DNA from: Collimonas antrihumi
GTDB taxonomy: Bacteria > Pseudomonadota > Gammaproteobacteria > Burkholderiales > Burkholderiaceae_D
Reading direction: 5' to 3'
Length of the DNA: 64,000 nt
Assembly: GCF_018304965.1 (NCBI RefSeq)
Contig: NZ_JAGQED010000001.1
Coordinates: forward strand, 434,001 to 498,000
This document shows, one piece after another, positions 1-8,835 of this stretch. The notes below the pieces were generated by a model. That model had not been told where the DNA came from. It made no database searches and saw only the letters and a list, made by a program, of their open reading frames with translations. Made by a program: the position numbers and the translations under genes. Each line of letters opens with the position of its first letter. Within the stretch, counting starts at the first letter, position 1.

Positions 1-2
1 CC

Positions 3-473
3 GCCAATGTGCCGCTGGTGATCTTCATCATCTTCACCTTGCTGATGTTGCAATTGCATAGCTTTTCGCGGTCCTTGCTGGTATTCCTGACCGGGCCGCT
101 GGGTATCGCCGGTGCGGCGGCGGCGTTGTTGCTGCTGCAGCGGCCGTTCGGGTTTGTCGCCCAGTTGGGAGTGATCGCACTGTTTGGCATGATCATCCGC
201 AACTCGGTGATCCTGATCGACCAGATCGAACACGATATCGCCAATGGCGTGGCGCCGTGGAATGCGATTGTCGAAGCGGCGGTGCGCCGTTGCCGGCCGA
301 TCATGCTGACTGCGGCGGCGGCGGTGCTGGCCATGATTCCGTTGTCGCATTCAGTGTTCTGGGGGCCGATGGCGGTGGCGATCATGGGCGGCCTGATTGT
401 TGCGACAGGCCTGACCCTGCTGTTTTTGCCGGCTTTGTATGCGGCCTGGTTCAGGGTTAAAAAGCCGCAGTAA
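3..473 (+). CDS. RND-family efflux transporter, C-terminal fragment
   Basis: This is the last part (about 157 codons) of an inner-membrane RND pump subunit. The gene begins before the window and ends with TAA at 471-473. The visible part has several hydrophobic membrane spans and the typical late RND region: a polar stretch with DQIEHDI, then a conserved basic/proline element (RRCRPIMLTA) followed by a helix ending AMIPL, and a last helix ending LPALYAAWF. RND pumps of this type export drugs or other small molecules with a periplasmic adaptor and an outer-membrane channel, using the proton gradient. The substrate cannot be told from this fragment. No outer-membrane partner follows; a tRNA gene comes next, so this is probably the last gene of its operon. 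Confidence 0.85.
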   Translation, partial: ANVPLVIFIIFTLLMLQLHSFSRSLLVFLTGPLGIAGAAAALLLLQRPFGFVAQLGVIALFGMIIRNSVILIDQIEHDIANGVAPWNAIVEAAVRRCRPIMLTAAAAVLAMIPLSHSVFWGPMAVAIMGGLIVATGLTLLFLPALYAAWFRVKKPQ

Positions 474-598
474 AAACCCCGTAGCTTGAGTAAATGGGGC
501 GAAAATTGCTCTCGCCTATCGCCATATCGGGGAGCTTGCAGTAGAATAGCGGGCTGTCCAATCTTGCTGAGCAGGATTGCACTGTATTTGTAGGAAAT

Positions 599-685
599 GC
601 GACCGTGGCGAAATTGGTAGACGCAACAGGTTTAGGTCCTGTCGAGAGCAATCTTGTGGAGGTTCGAGTCCTCTCGGTCGCACCA
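599..685 (+). tRNA. tRNA-Leu (anticodon UAG)
   Basis: A full cloverleaf with a long variable arm, as expected for a class II tRNA. The acceptor stem GCGACCG (599-605) pairs with CGGTCGC (675-681), followed by A and an encoded CCA. The anticodon stem encloses the loop TTTAGGT with TAG at 633-635. The T arm contains GGTTCGAGTCC. It would read CUA and, by wobble, other CUN leucine codons. Confidence 0.97.
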
Positions 686-723
686 GCTCTGCCAATATTT
701 TGGCGGCTAGCTGAGCATGGAAG

Positions 724-746
724 AACCCTCTGATGAGGGTTTTTTT
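724..746 (+). terminator. Rho-independent terminator after tRNA-Leu
   Basis: ACCCTC and GAGGGT pair around a TGAT loop and are followed by six T residues. It lies about 40 bases beyond the tRNA and separates it from creA. Confidence 0.85.
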
Positions 747-850
747 ACGCCTGCAATTTTTCCTTTGAGTATTCGCTCGAATTTGCCTTGGAATGGCCGG
801 CGGCAAACGAACTCCCGGCATACAATCGTAATTTCTTTCCTGGAATAAAT

Positions 851-1348
851 ATGCGTACAAAATACTTGGTGTTGATCGTATCGCTTGGTTTGGGTCTGGC
901 AGCAATTACGACGGGCTCGGTACAGGCGGCGTCGGAACAGGTGGGAGAGGTGAGTACCGCATTTCGCTGGGTCGGGCGCAATGACCGGGTGGTGGTCGAG
1001 GCTTACGATGATCCCAAGGTGCAAGGGATTACCTGCTATGTGTCGCGGGCTCGTACCGGTGGCGTCAAGGGTACGGTAGGGTTGGCCGAGGATCGGGCTG
1101 AGGCGTCGATTGCTTGTCGCCAGGTCGCCGCCACGGTGCAGTTCAGCGCCAAGCTGCCGCTGCAGGAGGATGTGTTTACCGAACGCATGTCGGTGCTGTT
1201 CAAGCGCCTGCATATTGTGCGCCTGGTCGACCCCAAGCGTAATACACTGGTGTATCTGACCTATTCGGATAAATTGGTCGATGGCAGCCCGCAAAACAGT
1301 GTCACGGCGGTGCCGGTGCCGGCCAGCAGCCCGATTCCGCTCAAATAG
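851..1348 (+). CDS. creA: CreA family periplasmic protein
   Basis: 165 residues. The start ATG at 851 is chosen because it opens a clean signal peptide (MRTKYLVLIVSLGLGL then AAITTGSVQA, probable cleavage after QAA); an open frame upstream to 788 has no such logic. The mature part carries the CreA hallmarks: FRWVGRNDRVVVEAYDDP, GITCYVSRARTGGVKG, GLAEDRAEASIACRQV and a C-terminal NTLVYLTYSDKLVDGSPQNS. E. coli CreA is a small protein of unknown function encoded beside creBC; despite the name it is not a transcription factor. No creBCD genes are near, so here it stands alone. A weak ribosome site (CTGGAA) precedes the ATG. Confidence 0.9.
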   Translation: MRTKYLVLIVSLGLGLAAITTGSVQAASEQVGEVSTAFRWVGRNDRVVVEAYDDPKVQGITCYVSRARTGGVKGTVGLAEDRAEASIACRQVAATVQFSAKLPLQEDVFTERMSVLFKRLHIVRLVDPKRNTLVYLTYSDKLVDGSPQNSVTAVPVPASSPIPLK

Positions 1349-1564
1349 GCGGGCTTGAAGTGAACTTGACGCTTGCTTGATATAGCGTCATTTATAACGT
1401 TATTGCGGTAGCTGAGTGACGCGTTTTGGCGCAACAGGCTGTTTTACGTATAGAATATCGGACTTTAGCGCGGCTGGGTTGGGGTTGAAATGACAACATT
1501 TCATGGCTTTACTCCGTATTTACCTTAGCCGCACCACGGAATTTTTAATTTTTGGACGATCCAC

Positions 1565-2917
1565 ATGGCAACTGCAGTCGAAACTCTGGATAAACTTGAA
1601 CGCCGCCTTACCCTCACTATCGCTCTGAGCGAAGTGCAAACCGAAGTCGAAAAGCGCCTGAAAGTTCGCGCTCGCACAGCAAAAGCGCCTGGCTTCCGCC
1701 CAGGTAAAGTGCCGATGAAGATGGTCGCTGCACAATATGGCTATCAGGTCGAAACCGAAGTGCTGAACGACAAGGTCGGCAATGCTTTCAACACCGCAGC
1801 CAACGAAAACAACCTGCGCGTTGCCGGTTACCCGAAGATCGAGCCAAAGAATAGCGAAGGCGTAGCCGAAGGCACGCTGGCATTCGACGCTACTTTCGAA
1901 ATCTATCCTGAAGTCAAGATCGGTGATCTGACCAGCGTTGAAGTCGAGAAGACCAAGGCTGAAGTCAGCGACGCTGAAATCGATAAAACCATCGATATCC
2001 TGCGCAAGCAACGCGTGCACTACCATGTCAAGGGCGAGCAAGGCGCGCACGGCGACGGCGGCAGCGACCTGACAGCCAAGAACGGCGACCGCGTGACTGT
2101 CGACTTCGTCGGCAAGATCGACGGCGTTGAATTCCAAGGCGGCAAAGCTGACGATTACGCTTACGTACTGGGCGAAGGCCGCATGTTGCCTGAGTTCGAG
2201 AACGCGACTATCGGTTTGAAAGTCGGCGAAGCCAAGACCTTTGAACTGGCTTTCCCTGCGGACTACCACGGCAAGGACGTCGCCGGCAAGACCGCAGAAT
2301 TCACCATCACGCTGAAGAAGCTGGAATGGGCGCACCTGCCGGAAGTTGATGCCGAGTTTGCAAAAACCCTGGGCATCGACGACGGCGACCTGACAAAAAT
2401 GCGCGCTGACATCAAGCTGAACCTGGAGCGCGAAGTCGGTTCCCGCGTCAAGGCCAAGAACAAAGACAGCGTCATGGATGCACTGATCAAGGTCAGCGAT
2501 CTGGAAGTGCCGAAAGCACTGGTCGAGCAAGACGTCGAGCGTCTGGTCGAAATGACACGCCAGGATATGGCGCAGCGTGGCATGAAGGTCAACGACATGC
2601 CGTTCCCGCCAGAGCTGTTCACAGCCCAGGCTGAGCGTCGCGTTCGTCTGGGTCTGATCCTGGCCGAAGTGGTCAAGGAAAACAAACTGCAGGCAACTCC
2701 TGAGCAGGTTAAGGCGCAAGTTGAAGATTTCGCCCAAAGCTACGAAGATCCACAGCAAGTCCTGAAATATTATTTCAGCGATCGCCGCCGCCTGGCAGAG
2801 GTCGAAGCCCTTGTTTTGGAAGAAAACGTCGTTAACTACGTGTTGGGCAAATCGAAAGTGACTGAAAAATCGGTCGCGTTCGATGAATTGATGAGCAACA
2901 ACGGGCAACAGGCTTAA
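1565..2917 (+). CDS. tig: Trigger factor, ribosome-bound chaperone
   Basis: 450 residues, the first chaperone met by nascent chains at the ribosome exit tunnel, with peptidyl-prolyl isomerase activity. The N-terminal domain has the ribosome-docking signature GFRPGKVP at residues 43-50. The FKBP-like isomerase domain spans about residues 175-255 ([37 protein letters not shown]). The rest is the helical C-terminal chaperone domain. It is about 18 residues longer than E. coli trigger factor (432), and a Gly/Asp-rich stretch near residues 155-172, just before the isomerase domain, accounts for much of that. It heads the usual tig-clpP-clpX-lon cluster; the 110-base gap to clpP holds a perfect palindrome. 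The start follows GGACGATCCAC, a modest ribosome site. Confidence 0.98.
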   Translation: MATAVETLDKLERRLTLTIALSEVQTEVEKRLKVRARTAKAPGFRPGKVPMKMVAAQYGYQVETEVLNDKVGNAFNTAANENNLRVAGYPKIEPKNSEGVAEGTLAFDATFEIYPEVKIGDLTSVEVEKTKAEVSDAEIDKTIDILRKQRVHYHVKGEQGAHGDGGSDLTAKNGDRVTVDFVGKIDGVEFQGGKADDYAYVLGEGRMLPEFENATIGLKVGEAKTFELAFPADYHGKDVAGKTAEFTITLKKLEWAHLPEVDAEFAKTLGIDDGDLTKMRADIKLNLEREVGSRVKAKNKDSVMDALIKVSDLEVPKALVEQDVERLVEMTRQDMAQRGMKVNDMPFPPELFTAQAERRVRLGLILAEVVKENKLQATPEQVKAQVEDFAQSYEDPQQVLKYYFSDRRRLAEVEALVLEENVVNYVLGKSKVTEKSVAFDELMSNNGQQA

Positions 2918-2930
2918 TTTAGCTGAAGTT

Positions 2931-2952
2931 CAGCTGCAACCCAGCTGCACTC
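2931..2952. repeat. 11-bp tandem duplication after tig
   Basis: Two copies of an 11-base unit (CAGCTGCAACC, then CAGCTGCACTC) directly precede a perfect palindrome and begin 14 bases after the tig stop codon. Confidence 0.7.
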
Positions 2953-2982
2953 CAGATCCAGGCATATATATGCCTGGATCTG
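2953..2982. repeat. Perfect 30-nt palindrome between tig and clpP
   Basis: CAGATCCAGGCATAT is followed at once by its exact reverse complement. The RNA would form a stem of up to about 13 pairs on either strand. No T-run follows (TTCAGTGG), so it does not look like a standard intrinsic terminator. It ends 45 bases before the clpP ATG. A role as an RNA stability or processing element, or as a protein site, is inference. Confidence 0.75.
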
Positions 2983-3027
2983 TTCAGTGGATTGATTAAG
3001 TTTTGAGCGCTCTCCATAAGGAAAAAT

Positions 3028-3654
3028 ATGACAGGCTTTAATCGTAATTCGGCACTGGATACTGACATGCTTGGCATGGTGCCTATCGTGATTGAGCAGA
3101 GTGGCCGCGGCGAGCGATCCTATGATATTTATTCGCGTTTGCTGCGTGAGCGTGTGATTTTCCTGGTGGGTCCGGTCAACGACCAGACCGCTAACCTGAT
3201 CGTGGCGCAATTGCTGTTCCTGGAAAGTGAAAATCCTGACAAGGATATTTCCTTGTACATCAATTCTCCTGGCGGTTCAGTATCTGCCGGCATGGCGATT
3301 TTCGATACCATGCAGTTCATCAAGCCGGACGTTTCGACTTTGTGTACCGGTATGGCGGCTTCCATGGGAGCTTTCCTGTTGGCGGCTGGCGCCAAGGGCA
3401 AGCGTTTCTCGCTGCCTAACTCGCGCATCATGATTCACCAGCCTTTGGGCGGCGCTCAAGGGCAGGCTTCGGATATCGAAATCCAGGCACGCGAAATCCT
3501 GTATTTGCGCGAGCGTCTTAACGGTATTCTGGCCGACAAGACCGGCAGGACCATTGAGCAGATCAGCAAGGATACAGATCGGGATAATTTCATGTCTGCA
3601 GATGCAGCTGTGGAATATGGCCTGATTGATAAAGTCTTGGCGACACGCGCTTGA
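3028..3654 (+). CDS. clpP: ATP-dependent Clp protease proteolytic subunit
   Basis: 208 residues, a normal ClpP length. It is the serine peptidase that forms a tetradecameric barrel and degrades proteins fed by ClpX or ClpA. The catalytic triad is intact: Ser112 in GMAASMGAF, His137 in IMIHQPLGG, and Asp186 in DRDNFMSA. The N terminus (about 14 residues before the conserved MVPIVIEQ) suggests the usual short self-cleaved propeptide. Translation starts at the ATG preceded by ATAAGGAAAAAT, a good ribosome site. Its ATPase partner clpX is 210 bases downstream, with a weak terminator-like hairpin between, so partial readthrough or a separate clpX promoter is likely. Confidence 0.98.
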   Translation: MTGFNRNSALDTDMLGMVPIVIEQSGRGERSYDIYSRLLRERVIFLVGPVNDQTANLIVAQLLFLESENPDKDISLYINSPGGSVSAGMAIFDTMQFIKPDVSTLCTGMAASMGAFLLAAGAKGKRFSLPNSRIMIHQPLGGAQGQASDIEIQAREILYLRERLNGILADKTGRTIEQISKDTDRDNFMSADAAVEYGLIDKVLATRA

Positions 3655-3681
3655 TTGCTGAGTAATTGACGAAATGCCAGG

Positions 3682-3715
3682 CGCCCGGCCCCAAAGGTAC
3701 GGGCGTTTTGCTTTT
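3682..3715 (+). terminator. Probable weak terminator between clpP and clpX
   Basis: CGCCCG (3682-3687) pairs with CGGGCG (3700-3705), followed by TTTTGCTTTT. The stem is only six pairs and the T tract is interrupted, so some transcription into clpX is expected. Confidence 0.5.
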
Positions 3716-3864
3716 CAAAAATTACCAGAGCGTGACGGATTCGGATTTCGCGGGTAATATAAAATCGTTACTGCGATCCCATGCCGGATTTCAATACTGG
3801 ATATCCGTGCAACAAATCAATGCTGCGGTCCACCCTCTAAAGTTTTACTTAAACTCTGCCTTTT

Positions 3865-5133
3865 ATGTCTGATAAAAAATCTTCCAGCGGCGAAAAACTG
3901 CTTTATTGTTCCTTCTGCGGCAAAAGCCAGCATGAAGTGAAAAAACTCATCGCCGGGCCGTCAGTATTCATTTGTGATGAATGTATCGATCTCTGTAATG
4001 ACATCATTACCGATGAAGCTTCGAACGTCGAGACGCTGGATGGTCAAAAATCGGAACTGCCGATCCCGCAAGAGATTTGCGAGCTGCTCGATCAATACGT
4101 GATCGGCCAGGAGCCAGCCAAACGGATTTTGTCGGTGGCGGTGTACAACCACTACAAACGCCTCAAGCATCTCGGCAAGAAGGACGATATCGAACTGGCA
4201 AAAAGCAATATTTTGCTGGTGGGCCCAACCGGTTCCGGTAAAACCTTGCTGGCGCAGACTTTGGCACGCATGCTGAACGTGCCGTTCGTGATCGCCGACG
4301 CCACTACCTTGACCGAAGCTGGTTATGTTGGTGAGGACGTTGAAAACATCATTCAGAAATTGCTGCAGAATTGCAATTATGAAGTTGAAAAGGCGCAACG
4401 AGGCATCGTCTATATCGATGAAATCGACAAGATTTCCCGCAAGTCCGATAACCCGTCGATTACCCGCGATGTGTCGGGCGAGGGTGTGCAACAGGCTTTG
4501 CTGAAGCTGATCGAAGGCACCATGGCTTCGGTGCCGCCACAAGGCGGGCGCAAGCATCCTAACCAGGATTTCGTGCAAATCGACACCACCAATATCCTGT
4601 TCATTTGCGGCGGCGCTTTTGATGGCCTGGCCAAGATCATTTCCGAGCGTTCGGAAAAGAGCGGGATTGGTTTTTCGGCAAATGTGAAGAGCCAGAGCCA
4701 GCGGACCTCCAGCGAAGTGTTGCTGGATGCCGAGCCAGAGGATTTGACGCGCTTCGGCTTGATTCCGGAACTGGTCGGCCGTCTGCCGGTGATTGCGACG
4801 CTGGCCGAGTTGAACGAGGAAGCGCTGATCGAGATCCTGATCGCACCGAAAAACGCCCTGGTCAAGCAATACTCGAAATTGCTGCAAATGGAAGGCGCTG
4901 AGCTGGAAATCCGGCCTGCCGCGCTACAAGCCATCGCCAAACGTGCGTTGGCGCGTAAAACCGGCGCCCGTGGCTTGCGTTCGATTCTGGAGCATGTATT
5001 GCTCGACGTAATGTACGACTTGCCAAGTCAGCAAAATGTCGCCAAGGTCGTGGTCGATGAAAATACCGTCAACAACGGTGCTAAACCATTGTTGATATAC
5101 CATGATCAACCTAAGGTGTCCGGCGCGAAATAA
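3865..5133 (+). CDS. clpX: ClpX, ATPase subunit of ClpXP
   Basis: 422 residues, a hexameric AAA+ unfoldase that delivers substrates to ClpP. The N-terminal zinc-binding domain has four cysteines at residues 15, 18, 37 and 40 (CSFC and CDEC). Walker A is GPTGSGKT at residues 120-127; Walker B is [10 protein letters not shown]; the sensor 2 region contains [13 protein letters not shown]. The start gives the standard ClpX N terminus (MSDKK), but the bases before it (ACTTAAACTCTGCCTTTT) contain no purine-rich ribosome site, unlike clpP and lon. Either initiation is inefficient or another feature recruits ribosomes. lon follows after a 373-base gap. Confidence 0.98.
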   Translation: MSDKKSSSGEKLLYCSFCGKSQHEVKKLIAGPSVFICDECIDLCNDIITDEASNVETLDGQKSELPIPQEICELLDQYVIGQEPAKRILSVAVYNHYKRLKHLGKKDDIELAKSNILLVGPTGSGKTLLAQTLARMLNVPFVIADATTLTEAGYVGEDVENIIQKLLQNCNYEVEKAQRGIVYIDEIDKISRKSDNPSITRDVSGEGVQQALLKLIEGTMASVPPQGGRKHPNQDFVQIDTTNILFICGGAFDGLAKIISERSEKSGIGFSANVKSQSQRTSSEVLLDAEPEDLTRFGLIPELVGRLPVIATLAELNEEALIEILIAPKNALVKQYSKLLQMEGAELEIRPAALQAIAKRALARKTGARGLRSILEHVLLDVMYDLPSQQNVAKVVVDENTVNNGAKPLLIYHDQPKVSGAK

Positions 5134-5151
5134 GAAAGTCGCGAAGACAGC

Positions 5152-5225
5152 CGCGTGGGCAAAAAAACTTGCCCACCCTACAGTCATGGTTTGAGCTTGT
5201 AGGGTGGACACGAATGCCCACGCCG
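5152..5225. repeat. REP-like element, two inverted units
   Basis: The first unit reads CGCGTGGGCA, an A-rich spacer, then TGCCCACCCTAC (to 5181). The second (5199-5223) is the same unit inverted: GTAGGGTGG, a spacer, then TGCCCACGC. Two units face each other across 17 bases, a layout like BIME/REPIN repeats. Related copies lie at 14340-14365 and 46673-46756. Confidence 0.8.
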
Positions 5226-5354
5226 TGCCACGGATCCCCGCCGGCAAGGCCAATCCTGCAAATTTGTAAAACCATGTAAAAAACAGGGGTTTAAGCGGGT
5301 TTTTGACCTAAAAGTAGTACAATTTACCAAAATATACGATTTGGCTTCAATCGC

Positions 5355-5390
5355 AAAGCCACCCGAAGTTAACTTCGCGTGTGGCTTTTT
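5355..5390 (+). terminator. Intrinsic terminator-like hairpin in the lon leader
   Basis: AAAGCCAC (5355-5362) pairs with GTGGCTTT (from 5381), with an inner CGAAGTTAACTTCG self-complementary segment, and is followed by a T run. It lies about 120 bases before lon and 220 bases after clpX. It could end clpX transcripts, attenuate lon, or end a short RNA started near 5325; the sequence alone does not decide. Confidence 0.65.
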
Positions 5391-5506
5391 TATTGGCCAT
5401 CGCAAATGTATTACCAATAGAAGTGGTGATTTATTGTTGAAACCGGGGCTTGTGTTTCGGCCACTCGTGCCAACATCATTAATAAGTTTTTTTGATAGGG
5501 CTCACC

Positions 5507-7918
5507 ATGACGACTTCTACATTTACTGAACAAACTCAGTTACCTCTGTTGCCTTTACGGGATGTCGTGGTATTCCCGCATATGGTGATTCCATTGTTCG
5601 TCGGCCGCCCGAAATCGATCAAGGCTCTTGAAGCTGCGATGGAACAGGGCAAGAGCATCATGCTCGCGGCTCAGAAAGCAGCAGCCAAGGACGAACCGTC
5701 GCCGGACGATATTTATGAAATCGGCTGCGTTGCCAACATCTTGCAAATGTTGAAATTACCTGATGGCACGGTCAAGGTGCTGGTGGAAGGGGCGCAACGT
5801 GCCCGTATTCATCACATCAGCGAACTCGACACGCATTTTGTCGCCGATCTGACGCCGGTAGAATCCGAGTTGGGCGATGAGGCTGAGGTGGAAGCGATGC
5901 GTCGCGCCATCGTTCAGCAATTCGACCAGTACGTCAAACTGAACAAGAAAATCCCGCCAGAGATACTGACTTCGCTGTCCGGCATCGATGACGCCGGCCG
6001 CCTGGCCGATACCATTGCCGCGCACTTGCCGCTGAAGCTTGAGCAAAAACAGGTGATCCTGGAGATTTTCAATATCGCCAAGCGTTACGAACACCTGCTG
6101 GGCCAGCTCGAAGGCGAGCTGGATATCCTGCAAGTTGAAAAGCGTATCCGCGGCCGCGTCAAACGCCAGATGGAAAAATCGCAGCGCGAATACTATCTGA
6201 ACGAGCAGGTCAAGGCGATCCAGAAAGAGCTGGGCGAAGGTGAAGAAGGCGCGGATCTGGAAGAGCTGGAAAAGAAGATCCTGTCTGCCAAGATGCCTAA
6301 GGAAGCGCTGGAAAAGGCGCAAAGCGAACTGAAGAAGCTGAAACTGATGTCGCCGATGTCAGCCGAAGCGACTGTGGTGCGCAACTACATCGATACGCTG
6401 GTGGCTTTGCCATGGAAGAAAAAGTCCAAGGTCAACAATGAGTTGGGCAATGCGGAAAAAGTCCTGGAAGGCGATCACTACGGCCTTGATAAGGTTAAAG
6501 AACGCATCCTGGAATATCTTGCCGTGCAACAGCGCGTCGACAAGCTGAAAGCGCCGATCCTGTGTTTCGTCGGTCCTCCAGGCGTGGGTAAAACCTCGCT
6601 GGGTCAATCGATCGCCCGTGCCACCAACCGCAAATTCGTGCGGATGGCCTTGGGTGGCGTGCGCGATGAAGCCGAGATCCGCGGTCATCGCCGTACCTAC
6701 ATCGGCTCCATGCCGGGCAAGATTTTGCAAAGCCTGTCCAAGGTCGGGGTGCGCAATCCACTGTTCCTGCTGGACGAGATCGACAAGCTCGGCATGGATT
6801 TCCGTGGCGATCCATCGTCGGCTCTGCTGGAAGTGTTGGATCCTGAGCAAAACCACACATTCTCGGATCATTACATCGAAGTCGATTTCGATTTGTCGGA
6901 TGTGATGTTCGTGGCGACGTCGAACTCTTTCAACATTCCGCCAGCGCTGCTGGACCGGATGGAAGTGATTCGTTTGTCCGGCTATACCGAAGACGAGAAG
7001 ACCAATATCGCGCTGCGTTACCTGCTGCCTAAACAAATCAAGAACAATGGTTTGAAGGTTGAGGAAATCAGCCTTGCTGAAGGTGCAATCCGCGACATCA
7101 TTCGTTATTACACGCGTGAAGCCGGGGTGCGTTCGCTTGAGCGGGAAATCTCGAAAATCTGCCGCAAGGTGGTGAAGCTGCTGCTGTTGAAGAAGCAAGA
7201 GAAGAAAGTGGCTGTCACTTCCAAGAACATCGATAAATTCCTCGGTGTGCGGCGCTTCGACTACGGCGTTGCCGAGAAAGAAAATCAAATCGGCCAGGTG
7301 GTCGGCCTGGCGTGGACTGAAGTGGGCGGTGAATTGCTGACCATCGAAGCCGTCAAGATGCCGGGCAAGGGTGCGATCATTCGTACCGGCACCTTGGGCG
7401 ATGTGATGAAGGAATCGATCGAGGCTGCGCGCACCGTCATGCGTAGCCGCGCCGCGAAGCTGGGCATCAAGGGTGAGGCATTCGAAAAGAGCGATATCCA
7501 CATCCACGTGCCCGAAGGCGCTACGCCAAAAGACGGTCCGTCGGCTGGTGTGGGAATGACTACCGCCCTGGTCTCGATCTTTACCGGGATTCCGGTGCGT
7601 GCCGATGTCGCCATGACTGGCGAAATCACTTTGCGCGGCGAGGTCTTGCCAATCGGTGGCTTGAAAGAGAAGCTGTTGGCAGCACATCGCGGCGGCATCA
7701 AGACGGTATTGATTCCGGAGCAGAATGTGAAGGACCTGGCCGAGATTCCGGACAACGTCAAGAACAAGCTGGAAATCGTACCGGTGCGCTGGATCGACAA
7801 AGTGCTGGAGGTCGCTCTGGAGCGGCAGCCGGTGCCGCTGACTGAAGAGGAGGCCATACTGGATGCAACGGTGGCCAAGGCCAGTGAGAAGGCCGATCCC
7901 AGTGTAGTCAAGCATTAA
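5507..7918 (+). CDS. lon: ATP-dependent protease Lon
   Basis: 803 residues from the ATG at 5507, preceded by ATAGGGCTCACC; an in-frame start 15 bases earlier is less likely. Lon is a homo-oligomeric AAA+ serine protease that removes misfolded and regulatory proteins. The N-terminal substrate-binding domain begins LPLLPLRDVVVFPHMVIPLFVGR. Walker A GPPGVGKT is at residues 356-363, Walker B FLLDEIDK follows, and the protease domain holds Ser679 (PKDGPSAGVGM) and Lys722 (GGLKEK), the same numbers as the E. coli dyad. The C-terminal tail after the protease domain is short and charged. The stop codon starts a 22-base tandem duplication, and a terminator lies at 8007-8034. Heat-shock regulation is usual for lon, but I cannot identify a sigma-32 promoter here. 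Confidence 0.98.
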   Translation: MTTSTFTEQTQLPLLPLRDVVVFPHMVIPLFVGRPKSIKALEAAMEQGKSIMLAAQKAAAKDEPSPDDIYEIGCVANILQMLKLPDGTVKVLVEGAQRARIHHISELDTHFVADLTPVESELGDEAEVEAMRRAIVQQFDQYVKLNKKIPPEILTSLSGIDDAGRLADTIAAHLPLKLEQKQVILEIFNIAKRYEHLLGQLEGELDILQVEKRIRGRVKRQMEKSQREYYLNEQVKAIQKELGEGEEGADLEELEKKILSAKMPKEALEKAQSELKKLKLMSPMSAEATVVRNYIDTLVALPWKKKSKVNNELGNAEKVLEGDHYGLDKVKERILEYLAVQQRVDKLKAPILCFVGPPGVGKTSLGQSIARATNRKFVRMALGGVRDEAEIRGHRRTYIGSMPGKILQSLSKVGVRNPLFLLDEIDKLGMDFRGDPSSALLEVLDPEQNHTFSDHYIEVDFDLSDVMFVATSNSFNIPPALLDRMEVIRLSGYTEDEKTNIALRYLLPKQIKNNGLKVEEISLAEGAIRDIIRYYTREAGVRSLEREISKICRKVVKLLLLKKQEKKVAVTSKNIDKFLGVRRFDYGVAEKENQIGQVVGLAWTEVGGELLTIEAVKMPGKGAIIRTGTLGDVMKESIEAARTVMRSRAAKLGIKGEAFEKSDIHIHVPEGATPKDGPSAGVGMTTALVSIFTGIPVRADVAMTGEITLRGEVLPIGGLKEKLLAAHRGGIKTVLIPEQNVKDLAEIPDNVKNKLEIVPVRWIDKVLEVALERQPVPLTEEEAILDATVAKASEKADPSVVKH

Positions 7919-7952
7919 GTTGACACCAAGCTGGCACTAAGTTGACACCAAG
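7916..7952. repeat. 22-bp tandem duplication at the lon stop codon
   Basis: TAAGTTGACACCAAG occurs at 7916-7930 and again at 7938-7952, with similar following bases (CTGGCAC, TTGCCAG), so the period is 22. The first TAA is the lon stop codon. Confidence 0.8.
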
Positions 7953-8006
7953 TTGCCAGCTGGTTGGAATAAGCTGTTGAATTCACAGGCTTAATGTTCG
8001 TTCTTT

Positions 8007-8034
8007 AAAAAGCGCTCGCAAGGGCGCTTTTTTT
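8007..8034 (+). terminator. Rho-independent terminator of lon
   Basis: AAAAAGCGC and GCGCTTTTTTT pair around a short loop and end in seven T residues, about 90 bases beyond the lon stop. Confidence 0.9.
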
Positions 8035-8117
8035 ATGCGCACATGCATGCATTTAATGTTGGATATATCAAGTTTGTAAAATCAAGTTAAACCCCTGCCA
8101 TATCGCCTGCAAACCGC

Positions 8118-8146
8118 TTGACACAAGGCTTTGCGGCTTGTTTAAT
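8118..8146 (+). promoter_or_regulatory. Sigma-70 type promoter of hupB
   Basis: TTGACA (8118-8123) and TTTAAT (8141-8146) are separated by exactly 17 bases, near the vegetative consensus. This predicts a leader of about 95 bases before hupB, suited to a highly expressed gene. Confidence 0.75.
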
Positions 8147-8248
8147 ACGTCCTTGCAGATTTTTTTCCGGACTCCGTCTGCGATGATTTTCCTAAAAAAT
8201 GATGGAACATCCACCATCTCGAATTTCAATCCATGTGAGGGGACTTAA

Positions 8249-8521
8249 GTGAATAAAACCGAATTAATCGATCACATAGCCAAATCAGCAGATATCTCCA
8301 AGGCCGCGTCGGCACGCGCATTGGATGCTGTGGTTGCAGCAGTTAAAACCACTCTGAAGAAGAGTGGCTCAGTGACGTTGGTTGGCTTTGGCACGTTTTC
8401 GGTGAGCAAACGTGTAGCGCGAACCGGTCGTAATCCACGTACCGGAGAGGCAATTAAAATCAAGGCAGCTAAAGTTCCTAAATTTAAGCCTGGCAAAGCG
8501 TTGAAAGATGCTGTAAACTAG
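8249..8521 (+). CDS. hupB: DNA-binding protein HU (beta type)
   Basis: 90 residues, the standard HU length. HU is a dimeric nucleoid protein that bends and compacts DNA without strict sequence preference. The N-terminal helices ([21 protein letters not shown]) and the DNA-binding arm region ([33 protein letters not shown]) are complete. The start codon is GTG at 8249, preceded by GAGGGG at a good distance. The position straight after lon is the same as in E. coli and many betaproteobacteria. It has its own strong promoter at 8118-8146. Confidence 0.97.
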   Translation: MNKTELIDHIAKSADISKAASARALDAVVAAVKTTLKKSGSVTLVGFGTFSVSKRVARTGRNPRTGEAIKIKAAKVPKFKPGKALKDAVN

Positions 8522-8622
8522 CGTCTTTTGGCGTGGTGACAAACGCCAAATGCTTGACTGGCTAATCTGCCGTGTTTTATTTCAGGTGGTTTTGTATTGA
8601 TCCTGATAAATCCGGCAAACGA

Positions 8623-8698
8623 GGGTGCTTAGCTCAGTTGGTAGAGCGGCGCCCTTACAAGGCGTAGGTCGGGAGTTCGAGCCTCTCAGCACCCACCA
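8623..8698 (+). tRNA. tRNA-Val (anticodon UAC)
   Basis: The acceptor stem GGGTGCT pairs with AGCACCC and is followed by an encoded ACCA end. The anticodon loop CTTACAA contains TAC; the T arm has GTTCGAGCC. It is the first of two tRNAs between hupB and ppiD. Confidence 0.97.
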
Positions 8699-8752
8699 AC
8701 AACAGTCAGGCAAAAAAAGCGAATTTGTTGTATATGATTTGCAAGCAGTTTA

Positions 8753-8829
8753 GGAGTGGTAGTTCAGCTGGTTAGAATACCGGCCTGTCACGCCGGGGGT
8801 CGCGGGTTCGAGTCCCGTCCACTCCGCCA
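8753..8829 (+). tRNA. tRNA-Asp (anticodon GUC)
   Basis: The acceptor stem GGAGTGG pairs with CCACTCC, followed by GCCA. The anticodon stem CCGGC/GCCGG encloses CTGTCAC with GTC. It probably shares a transcript with the tRNA-Val gene 54 bases upstream. Confidence 0.97.
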
Positions 8830-8835
8830 AAATAC

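Larger units (their letters stand above)
5134..5506. other. Intergenic region clpX-lon
   Basis: This 373-base gap holds no convincing gene. From left to right it contains a two-armed REP-like element (5152-5225), an AT-rich stretch with promoter-like TACAAT near 5319, a strong hairpin-plus-T-run (5355-5390), and about 115 bases of lon leader ending in a short AGGG ribosome site. An open frame on the minus strand through the REP element is an artefact of the repeat. Confidence 0.8.

Noticed and set aside
1366-1456. Promoter candidates before tig (TTGACG, TAGAAT)
   Set aside because: The spacings to a matching partner element are 19-21 bases; not convincing without start-site data.
1520-2908. 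A 462-codon open frame antisense to trigger factor
   Set aside because: The Phe/Leu/Asp/His-rich translation is the complement of Glu/Lys-rich tig and has no family.
3666-3872. A 68-codon frame between clpP and clpX
   Set aside because: It contains the terminator-like hairpin and runs into the clpX start; no ribosome site or family.
5184-5417. A 77-codon minus-strand frame in the clpX-lon gap
   Set aside because: It is built from the REP-like element and the hairpin, not a gene.
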